The notes beneath the pieces are model-generated. The model saw only the letters and a list, made by a program, of their open reading frames with translations. It did no database searches and was not told the DNA's origin. A stretch of DNA of 6,329 bases from Bacteroidales bacterium UBA1794 (GTDB taxonomy: Bacteria > Bacteroidota > Bacteroidia > Bacteroidales > Bacteroidaceae), in the NCBI GenBank assembly GCA_002315435.1, contig DCFW01000032.1, positions 1 to 6,329 on the forward strand. Reading direction: 5' to 3'. The position numbers were made by a program, and so were the translations under genes. Below, piece after piece: positions 1 to 5,384 of the stretch (position 1 is its first letter; the number at the start of each line of letters is the position of its first letter).

Positions 1-363
1 CTAATTTTTACCGGACAGCAATAAATAGAAATCCTTATCTGTCAATTCAGTATATCCCGCACAACAACGGTCTATCATAGTCTTAAGCTGTCCGCAAATG
101 GTATAGAAATAAATTGGAGAAGCAAGCACAATGGCATCTGCAAGTTTCATTTCGTCCAAAATCTCGTCCATATCATCTTTTTGCACACATCGCTTGGTAT
201 TAACGCAAACACTACACCCAGTACAATAATTTATATTCTTGTCTTTCAGAAAGATTTTTTTAACTGTATGTCCGGCTTCTTGAGCACCACGCATAAACTC
301 ATTGCATAGCAAATCTGAATTACCCTCTCTTCGTGGAGAAGATGAAATAATTAATACGTTCAT
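1..363 (-). CDS. Iron-sulfur flavoprotein-like NAD(P)H-dependent FMN reductase, short C-terminus
   Basis: This is a cytoplasmic flavodoxin-fold redox protein that probably binds FMN. The N-terminus has a first beta strand followed by a phosphate-binding loop (SSSPRREGN, residues 7-15). The second FMN loop is around residues 82-100 (SPIYFYTICGQLKTMIDR). Between them C47, C50, C53 and C59 form C-x2-C-x2-C-x5-C, which resembles the compact 4Fe-4S motif of archaeal and bacterial iron-sulfur flavoproteins (Isf). Family members usually run to about 180-200 residues, but this frame stops at 120 (TAG at 3-1), just after a strand that normally leads into the rest of the fold. About 60-70 residues are therefore missing, either by a frameshift or nonsense mutation or by a real shorter form. 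It starts 3 nt after the stop of the DXS-like gene, so it is almost certainly the last visible gene of that operon. The fold is secure; the partner and substrate are not known. Confidence 0.8.
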   Translation of the reverse strand: MNVLIISSSPRREGNSDLLCNEFMRGAQEAGHTVKKIFLKDKNINYCTGCSVCVNTKRCVQKDDMDEILDEMKLADAIVLASPIYFYTICGQLKTMIDRCCAGYTELTDKDFYLLLSGKN

Positions 364-366
364 ATC

Positions 367-2127
367 TTATTTTATTACGTTTAAGATGTCCTCCGTAATC
401 TGAGATGAAGTAAGATGGTTTTCCCTTAATAATTCATCCACAGAGAAACGATCTACAAACTCTTTTTTGACACCGAAATTAAGAACTTTCATCTCTGAAG
501 GTCCATAGAAACGGGTTACCTTTTCACCGAAACCTCCATCAAGCAAACCGTCTTCAAGTGTCACAACCAATGTATGATTTTTCTTTAAATCTTCCAACAC
601 CTTACTATCCAATCCTGTAATATAACGAGGATTGATCAGTGTGGCATCGATATTCGCTTTGTTTTTTAATTCCTCTACCACCGATTCACCCAACTGATAG
701 AACGAACCTAGTCCGATAATTGCGACTTTAGAACCAGACACATTTACTTTATAGCTGTTCAACAGTCCATAATCCTCATCTATCTTTTCACCACTATAAA
801 TTACTCCATTAGCTGGAACTCGTATTGCTACCGGATGTGACGTTTGCATGATTCCCCACTCCATCATTGCAAAATACTCTTCTTTGTTTGTAGGAGCCAG
901 ATATACCATATTCGGAATATTACTGATAAGCGGAATATCAAAATATCCAAGGTGAGTAACGTCTGTCATTGAAGACATTGAACCTCCAAAAACAAGTATA
1001 AGTGCTGGGTTATTATTGATACACAAGTCTTGCGACATCTGATCGTAAGCCCGTTGGATAAATGTACTGAATACACCGAAAACAGGTTTCCCGCCATTCT
1101 TTGCTATAGCAGAAGCCATCGCCACAGCATGTTCTTCAGCAATGCCTACATCTATAAACTGCTTCCCTGCCTGCTTTCTTCTTTCAGGATTGAATCCGAA
1201 AAGTGTTGGTGTAGCAGATGTAATGGCTATTAGAGTACTCTCTTTTTTCATCTTATCTAGTAGATACTCTGCTGTCAGGTTGCCATAATTTTCTTTACCA
1301 CCAGCATCCATTTTGGGCTGTCCTGTTGCCAAATCAAACGGTCCTCCCGCATGAAACTTTTCTTTATTCTCTTCGGCAAAGCGATAGCCTTTTCCTTTTA
1401 CAGTGTTTATATGAACGACTATCGGATGATCAATATCCTTGATTTTGCTAAAAGCTTCAATTAATGCATATACATTATTACCCTCTTTTACATACAAATA
1501 ATCAAATCCTAAAGCTTTAAAGAAATTACATTCTGCTTTACCGTCTGTTTCACGCAGCAGTTGCAGGTTTTTATACATTCCACCGTGATTCTCGGCAATT
1601 GACATTTGATTGTCGTTGACCAAGACAATGAAATTCGAACCAAGTTCCGCCGCATTGTTCAAACCTTCGAAAGCTTCACCACCACTGAGTGAACCATCAC
1701 CGATGACTGCTATAATATTTTCTTTGTCACCTTTCAAATCTCTCGCCTTAGCCAGTCCACACGCCAAACTGACTGACGTGGAAGTATGACTAATTACAAA
1801 AAAGTCGTGTTCACTTTCGCTTGGCTCAGAATAACCGGAAACCTCATCATATCTTTCAGGATAAATGAAGGCTTCTTTTCTCCCAGTCAACATCTTATGG
1901 ATATAACTCTGGTGAGAGACATCGAATACCACCTTATCAATAGGCGAATGAAATACATAATGTAATGCAACAGTCGCTTCCACCATACCTAAATTAGGAC
2001 CAATGTGTCCACCATGCTCACTCACTTTCTTTAATAACACTTGACGAAGTTCGTCACTTAATATGTCAAGTTCTTTAACCGAAAAGGTTTTCAGATCGGC
2101 TGGCCCGTCTATTTTCTCTATATACAT
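367..2127 (-). CDS. Divergent DXS-family thiamine-diphosphate enzyme (1-deoxy-D-xylulose-5-phosphate synthase-like)
   Basis: The protein has 586 residues with the full DXS domain order: a ThDP-binding domain (about 1-275), a transketolase-like pyrimidine domain (about 280-440) and a C-terminal transketolase domain (about 465-580). It keeps H41 in GGHIG, the GDGSLSGG...NDN Mg/ThDP motif (143-173), H259 in FHAGGPFD, the catalytic glutamate E331 in GIAEEHAV, Y361 in QRAYDQ and H392. Canonical DXS condenses pyruvate with glyceraldehyde 3-phosphate for isoprenoid, thiamine and pyridoxal synthesis. Here the equivalents of E. coli R99, R420, D427 and R478 read P102, G381, T388 and A439. The usual GPxDGHD motif is KEGNN (214-218), and the loop after NDN is about 35 residues shorter. 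A different acceptor from glyceraldehyde 3-phosphate is therefore likely, and a housekeeping dxs would be expected elsewhere in the genome. An AAGG ribosome site lies 6 nt before the ATG. It follows the cupin-CMD gene by 34 nt. Confidence 0.9.
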   Translation of the reverse strand: MYIEKIDGPADLKTFSVKELDILSDELRQVLLKKVSEHGGHIGPNLGMVEATVALHYVFHSPIDKVVFDVSHQSYIHKMLTGRKEAFIYPERYDEVSGYSEPSESEHDFFVISHTSTSVSLACGLAKARDLKGDKENIIAVIGDGSLSGGEAFEGLNNAAELGSNFIVLVNDNQMSIAENHGGMYKNLQLLRETDGKAECNFFKALGFDYLYVKEGNNVYALIEAFSKIKDIDHPIVVHINTVKGKGYRFAEENKEKFHAGGPFDLATGQPKMDAGGKENYGNLTAEYLLDKMKKESTLIAITSATPTLFGFNPERRKQAGKQFIDVGIAEEHAVAMASAIAKNGGKPVFGVFSTFIQRAYDQMSQDLCINNNPALILVFGGSMSSMTDVTHLGYFDIPLISNIPNMVYLAPTNKEEYFAMMEWGIMQTSHPVAIRVPANGVIYSGEKIDEDYGLLNSYKVNVSGSKVAIIGLGSFYQLGESVVEELKNKANIDATLINPRYITGLDSKVLEDLKKNHTLVVTLEDGLLDGGFGEKVTRFYGPSEMKVLNFGVKKEFVDRFSVDELLRENHLTSSQITEDILNVIK

Positions 2128-2161
2128 GTGATACCTTAATATAATTAATAATTAATTTGTT

Positions 2162-3352
2162 TTATTTGTTTTCCGGCACTACTTCATTCAGGCAATTGAT
2201 GGCATTAAGTGATCGTGGATAGCCAATATAGGGCAACAGTTGAGTCACTACGTCAAGTAGTATTTTTTTGTTGTTACCTACTGCCACATTCCCACGGATA
2301 TGCCCTTTCACTTGCGATTCGCAACCACCCAAAGAGATAAGCATAGCAAAAGTCAGCATCTCTCGCATCGATTTGCTAAGTCCTGTGCGGGTTTGGTAGT
2401 CACCAAAACAATTTGCCGACAAATAACGTTGGAAATGCTTCTGATTGTCTGGTGCAGCATCATACATTTTACCTATCATATCGCCGAATATCTCTTTTTG
2501 CAATTCCAATCCTTTTTCATATCGAGTTTCGGGAGAGGTGGTAGATTGTCCTTCTAATGGAAGTTTAATGCCTTGCTCTGTGAATACGTCATTGGTTATT
2601 TTTAGGAAATCAATAACTCTTGCCATACCTACATAAGCGACAGACTGATAAATAATATCTTTGACTTCAACAGGACTGACGCCATTGGCAAGAGCAGCCT
2701 TGAGCATCATGCAAAACTCACTAAGAGTATTTTGTGCAATGGTCGAAGCCATAGTCACCATTATACGAGTTTTCGTATCCAAAGAACCATGGTTCAGAAC
2801 CTCATCAAATGCAAAGTTGTCGAATATTTCAATCAATTCCGGGTCGGAATCTTTCACTTTCGAAACATATCCGGGAAACCATTTTTCATGATTCTTTATA
2901 GCATCACTGCTCAACCTGCAAACCGGTGTATCAACAGAAGCAGTTGCTTCGGCATATTGCTTATCATCTACAGGCTCTAACCATGTGGGCTTATTTATCT
3001 GCGGATTGCATTCTATTGCGATATGTGAAAACCAACTGTCTGGTGCAGCACCATGCCAATGAATTACATTCGGGGCAATTTCTACCACATCTCCCGATTG
3101 TATCATTTGTGCAGATTTACCTTTCTCTTGATAAAAGCCTTTTCCTCCTACACAAATTAATATCTGACCACCCGTATGACTGTGCCAGTTATTACGGCAT
3201 CCCGGTTCAAAAGTAACATTGAACATCGGTACATTCAAATCCTTATTGCCGGTTAATGGAGCCAGCCAAGATCTACCGGTGAAGTACTGCTTGAATCCTG
3301 TATTTTCCGTTCCTATAGGAAAGGTACTAATCTTTGGTACGTTATTATCCAT
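2162..3352 (-). CDS. Cupin fused to two carboxymuconolactone-decarboxylase (CMD/AhpD-like) domains
   Basis: The protein has 396 residues in three parts. Residues 20-135 form a cupin with motif 1 (PGCRNNWHSHTGGQ) and motif 2 (GDVVEIAPNVIHWHGAA). Its likely metal ligands are H57, H59, Q63 and H98. The Gln in place of the usual cupin Glu, and H100 and H110 beyond it, match the cupin hydroxynitrile lyases such as the Granulicella tundricola enzyme (H53, H55, Q59, H94, H96, H106) at a constant offset of four. Residues about 160-265 are a first CMD domain in which the usual conserved His appears to be M216. Residues about 275-390 are a second CMD domain with GCESQVKGH (C344, E345, H351) intact. CMD families include decarboxylases and AhpD-like peroxidases, so the reaction cannot be named from sequence. 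No signal peptide is seen, so it is probably cytoplasmic. It is the first gene of the cupin-CMD/DXS-like/flavoprotein group. The ATG has an AT-rich leader and no clear Shine-Dalgarno. Confidence 0.88.
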   Translation of the reverse strand: MDNNVPKISTFPIGTENTGFKQYFTGRSWLAPLTGNKDLNVPMFNVTFEPGCRNNWHSHTGGQILICVGGKGFYQEKGKSAQMIQSGDVVEIAPNVIHWHGAAPDSWFSHIAIECNPQINKPTWLEPVDDKQYAEATASVDTPVCRLSSDAIKNHEKWFPGYVSKVKDSDPELIEIFDNFAFDEVLNHGSLDTKTRIMVTMASTIAQNTLSEFCMMLKAALANGVSPVEVKDIIYQSVAYVGMARVIDFLKITNDVFTEQGIKLPLEGQSTTSPETRYEKGLELQKEIFGDMIGKMYDAAPDNQKHFQRYLSANCFGDYQTRTGLSKSMREMLTFAMLISLGGCESQVKGHIRGNVAVGNNKKILLDVVTQLLPYIGYPRSLNAINCLNEVVPENK

Positions 3353-3576
3353 ATTCTATATTTTTAATACGTTACTACCCCCGACTAACATTTCTAGGGT
3401 TCGGAGGCAGAAACAAAATTTTCTTTTTCTATTTATTATTTATAAGACTTGCGATAGATTCAATATGACTTTTTTTCAAATTGTATATACTCTAATCTAC
3501 GCTTTGACAAAAGTGAAAAACAGATTCATGATAACCTAATAATACAATAAACAAACACTTTATAACACGTACTTTT
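3353..3576 (-). other. Intergenic region between the SDR remnant and the cupin-CMD gene
   Basis: This AT-rich gap holds the leader hairpin (3375-3410) and otherwise little. No perfect TAnnTTTG box is present on the minus strand. The nearest candidate is TACAATTTG (3485-3477) with TTTG at 3511-3508, which has one base too many in the box and a long spacer. No clear copy of the TTAC-TATAC-TTACT operator and no terminator for the SDR gene are visible, so read-through from the SDR promoter remains possible. Confidence 0.4.
3375..3410 (-). promoter_or_regulatory. Leader hairpin upstream of the cupin-CMD operon
   Basis: In the minus-strand RNA CUGCCUCCGA (3410-3401) pairs along all 10 positions with UCGGGGGUAG (3384-3375), using two G-U pairs. 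The loop is 16 nt, with a possible 3-bp inner helix (CUA/UAG). On the plus strand the same positions would give two A-C mismatches, so the structure is specific to the sense RNA. It is a GC-rich island in AT-rich DNA and ends 22 nt before the ATG of the cupin-CMD gene. No U-run follows, so it is not a standard terminator. Confidence 0.5.
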
Positions 3577-3639
3577 TTATTCTTTAATATCTGTTGATGC
3601 GGCAATCTCTGTTTGGGTCTCATAATCGGCTACTCGTGC
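3577..3639 (-). pseudogene. Out-of-frame C-terminal remnant of the SDR gene
   Basis: Reading the minus strand from 3639 gives ARVADYETQTEIAASTD and three more residues before TAA at 3577-3579. This is recognisably the usual C-terminus of the SDR subfamily encoded by 3620-4393, but one frame away. The in-frame reading instead stops at 3620-3622. The net shift equals one extra base or two missing bases. By family length I would expect about three residues between E251 and this tail, and only one base is present, so an 8-nt deletion is a reasonable alternative to a single-base error. The restored protein would be about 271-274 residues. Confidence 0.75.
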
Positions 3640-4393
3640 TTTCAAGTGTAGCAGAAAGTGCCAATGAGCCGAGTACCATGCGCAATGGTGCTGGATTCTT
3701 ATTTACACTTTCTATGATACGTTGCGCCATTTTAACCGGATCACCAGGGGCTAATCCCTTAGAATGATCGAGCATGTTCAGAAAACCGTGATCGGAGTCA
3801 TATTCAGGCATCAAGTTCGCAACCTTCGCACTTCCATAGCGGAATTCTGTACGTGCTCCTCCTGGCTCTACAATAGTCACGCCAATATTAAACTTAGCAA
3901 CTTCTTGAGCGACAGCTTCACAGAAGCCTTCAATACCGAACTTGGTAGCGTGATACATGGAATTTGCAGGATATGCGACCTGACCGCCATAAGATGAAAT
4001 CTGAATGATACGTCCTCCACCTTGCTTACGAAGGTAAGACAATGAAGATTTAATCAAGATAATTGAACCTAACAAATTGGTGGAAATTATTTGATTAATT
4101 TCATCAACCGAAAGCTCTTCCGCGCAACCAAAAAGACCGTATCCGGCATTGCTGACTATTACATCTATTGCTTTATGCTTGGCAAAAGAATTGCTTACGA
4201 CTTTTTGAACAGCAGCTATATCAGTAACGTCTAAAATTTGACAATCGAACGTATCGGGATATTGTTCTATCAAATCAGAAACTTTCTCTTTTTTGCGAAC
4301 AGTACCAATAACTGTTTTACCTCTTTCTAACAGCCGTTTCGTCATCTCCTTACCAAATCCGCTACTTACGCCTGTAATTAACCATGTTTTCAT
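3620..4393 (-). CDS. Short-chain dehydrogenase/reductase (SDR), C-terminus altered by a frameshift
   Basis: This is a classical SDR, an NAD(P)-dependent oxidoreductase acting on alcohol or carbonyl groups. It shows the cofactor loop TGVSSGFG (7-14), R33 in GTVRK (a basic residue after the second strand, compatible with NADPH), NAG (82-84), N106, catalytic S134, and Y147-x3-K151 in YHATK. These are followed by VEPGGARTEF (175-184), typical of this subfamily. The visible frame ends at residue 257 with ESTSSRL. The expected family ending, ARVADYETQTEIAASTD, is encoded immediately downstream in another frame and runs to a TAA at 3577-3579. The Rossmann core and catalytic residues are complete, so the protein may still work, but the normal C-terminal helix is lost. 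It has its own promoter and operator (4431-4495), which match those of the lipoprotein flavodoxin gene upstream. The substrate is unknown. The AT-rich leader has no clear Shine-Dalgarno. Confidence 0.88.
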   Translation of the reverse strand: MKTWLITGVSSGFGKEMTKRLLERGKTVIGTVRKKEKVSDLIEQYPDTFDCQILDVTDIAAVQKVVSNSFAKHKAIDVIVSNAGYGLFGCAEELSVDEINQIISTNLLGSIILIKSSLSYLRKQGGGRIIQISSYGGQVAYPANSMYHATKFGIEGFCEAVAQEVAKFNIGVTIVEPGGARTEFRYGSAKVANLMPEYDSDHGFLNMLDHSKGLAPGDPVKMAQRIIESVNKNPAPLRMVLGSLALSATLESTSSRL

Positions 4394-4430
4394 TTTATCT
4401 ATATTTTATTATTGTTCTAATTTCACATTG

Positions 4431-4466
4431 CAAAGTTAGGCTGATATTCAGAATGAGTCGTTAAAC
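4431..4466 (-). promoter_or_regulatory. Promoter of the SDR gene, activator-dependent type
   Basis: On the minus strand TAACTTTG (4438-4431) is a perfect Bacteroidetes -7 box (TAnnTTTG). No TTTG lies at the expected -33 distance; instead GTTTAA (4466-4461) is present, 3 nt from operator A. The -7 box and its flanks (CTAAnTTTGnAnTGTGA) are shared with the lipoprotein flavodoxin promoter. A missing -33 box beside an operator suggests dependence on an activator. Confidence 0.65.
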
Positions 4467-4469
4467 TAT

Positions 4470-4495
4470 TTACTGATAGTCTTATACGAATTACT
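4470..4495 (+). promoter_or_regulatory. Operator copy A, upstream of the SDR gene
   Basis: TTAC at 4470-4473, TATAC at 4483-4487 and TTACT at 4491-4495 give TTAC-N9-TATAC-N3-TTACT. The two TTAC elements are 21 bp apart, two helical turns, which is the spacing AraC-type proteins use for paired half-sites. It lies 31 nt upstream of the -7 box of the SDR promoter, the same distance as copy B to its own promoter. Assignment to the neighbouring AraC-family protein is inference from context. Confidence 0.7.
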
Positions 4496-4526
4496 TATTT
4501 ATGAAATAGGTAGATCGCTGAAGGAA

Positions 4527-5144
4527 TTATTTGATATTCAATTCTTTTAACCACTCGGATATTTTACCATCAGCTTGATTTACCTTACTACCTCTGATAG
4601 GCAATCCTGAAAGAACATTAGCAGAAGGACATAGCTTTCGGATATCCGATTCGCTGCTTCCCATGTCACTGCCCTCATTTGTACAAAATGGAATAATAGT
4701 CTTTCCCTTAAAATTGTAAGATTCCAAGAAAGTAAAGACAGCCATTGGCATTGTTCCCCACCAATTGGGATATCCCCAAAAGACAATGTCATAATCTGCC
4801 ATATTGTTCACCTTAGCTGTAAGTTGAGGACGAGCATTGGCACTTTGCTCCTCTTCTGCCACCTCAGTACATTTTGTGTAGTCTTCAGGATAAGCCTTCA
4901 CGGCCTGAATATAGAATAGATCACCACCTGTAATGACTTGAATCTTTTTAGCCACAACTTCGGTGTTGCCGACTTTGAGGTTGACAATATTTCCATTTAC
5001 ATAGTTATTTCCACGACGTGAAAAGTAAGCTACAAGTATTTTCTTTCCGCTAAAGCTTTGCTGTTGATGTTGTTGTGCTTTGCCTTTACACGATGGTAAA
5101 ATCATTGCAAATAGAATGGCAAAAATAAAGAATGATCGTTTCAT
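4527..5144 (-). CDS. Flavodoxin-like protein with a lipoprotein signal peptide
   Basis: The protein has 205 residues. Residues 1-19 form a lipoprotein signal: K2 and R3, a hydrophobic stretch (FFIFAILFAMI) and the lipobox LPSC with C19 as the lipidated residue. Residues 20-32 are a Gln-rich linker. The remainder is a flavodoxin domain: LVAYFSRRGN (37-46) starts the FMN phosphate loop, which is interrupted by a short insert (NYVNGNIVNLKV) before GNTEVVA. ITGGDLFYIQ (71-80), FWGYPNWWGTMPMAVFTFLE (122-141) and TIIPFCTNEGSDMG (149-162) supply the remaining FMN-contacting loops. It should carry FMN and transfer electrons at the cell envelope, outside the cytoplasm. After the cysteine come KGKAQQ, without the acidic run of the known Bacteroidetes surface-export signal, so a periplasm-facing location is more likely. 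It is divergent from the AraC-family gene, with an operator and promoter in the shared gap. The redox partner is unknown. Confidence 0.9.
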   Translation of the reverse strand: MKRSFFIFAILFAMILPSCKGKAQQHQQQSFSGKKILVAYFSRRGNNYVNGNIVNLKVGNTEVVAKKIQVITGGDLFYIQAVKAYPEDYTKCTEVAEEEQSANARPQLTAKVNNMADYDIVFWGYPNWWGTMPMAVFTFLESYNFKGKTIIPFCTNEGSDMGSSESDIRKLCPSANVLSGLPIRGSKVNQADGKISEWLKELNIK

Positions 5145-5186
5145 TTTTTTATATCATTAAGAGGTTTAATTTTATTTATCACACTA

Positions 5187-5222
5187 CAAAATTAGATATT
5201 AAACATAGTATAGACCTTAAAC
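5187..5222 (-). promoter_or_regulatory. Promoter of the lipoprotein flavodoxin gene, activator-dependent type
   Basis: On the minus strand TAATTTTG (5194-5187) fits the Bacteroidetes -7 box. GTTTAA (5222-5217) occupies the same position as in the SDR promoter, and no TTTG is at the usual -33 distance. Operator B begins 3 nt beyond GTTTAA. The transcript would have a leader of about 35-40 nt before the ATG at 5144. Confidence 0.65.
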
Positions 5223-5225
5223 AAT

Positions 5226-5251
5226 TTACCTTTAGTTGTATACAAATTACT
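5226..5251 (+). promoter_or_regulatory. Operator copy B, upstream of the lipoprotein flavodoxin
   Basis: TTAC at 5226-5229, TATAC at 5239-5243 and TTACT at 5247-5251 have exactly the geometry of copies A and C. The site is 31 nt upstream of the flavodoxin -7 box (5187-5194) and abuts the poor -33 region, which is the position expected for an activator that contacts RNA polymerase directly. Confidence 0.7.
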
Positions 5252-5286
5252 TTTTTAGTGATGTGGATATCTAGGAATAATACATA

Positions 5287-5312
5287 TTACTGATTGTTGT
5301 ATACATTTTACT
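5287..5312 (+). promoter_or_regulatory. Operator copy C, in the divergent gap nearer the AraC-family gene
   Basis: TTAC at 5287-5290, TATAC at 5300-5304 and TTACT at 5308-5312 repeat the same pattern. It is 61 bp from copy B, close to six helical turns. It ends 17 nt before the likely -33 box of the AraC-family gene and could serve autoregulation or cooperative binding and looping with copy B. Relative to the plus-strand promoter it is in the opposite orientation from copies A and B relative to theirs. Confidence 0.65.
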
Positions 5313-5329
5313 GATATCGATTCTAACTA

Positions 5330-5361
5330 CTTGTATATCAAAGTATAAATAAGTAACTTTG
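5330..5361 (+). promoter_or_regulatory. Promoter of the AraC-family gene
   Basis: TAACTTTG at 5354-5361 is a perfect -7 box, and CTTG at 5330-5333 is a three-of-four match to the -33 box TTTG with a normal 20-nt spacer. Unlike the two minus-strand promoters it keeps a -33-like element, so it may be active without the regulator. Operator C lies just upstream. Confidence 0.55.
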
Positions 5362-5384
5362 TAGAAAATGAAATATGACAGGAG

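Noticed and set aside
3366..3376. AATACGTTACT near the cupin-CMD start as a fourth operator
   Set aside because: The central element and spacing differ from copies A-C and there is no left TTAC 21 bp away.
3477..3511. Promoter candidate TTTG...TACAATTTG for the cupin-CMD operon
   Set aside because: The -7 box has one extra base and the spacer is longer than the usual 19-21 nt. It is mentioned in the intergenic entry but is too weak to call.
1030..3539. Plus-strand open frames of about 63-106 codons within the DXS-like and cupin-CMD genes
   Set aside because: They lie opposite strongly conserved coding sequence, show no recognisable family or promoter, and read as antisense shadows.
3764..3997. 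Plus-strand open frame of 77 codons inside the SDR gene
   Set aside because: It is antisense to the conserved SDR catalytic region and has no features of its own.
4580..4792. Minus-strand open frame of 70 codons inside the lipoprotein flavodoxin
   Set aside because: It is another reading frame of the flavodoxin core, whose conserved motifs are in the longer frame.
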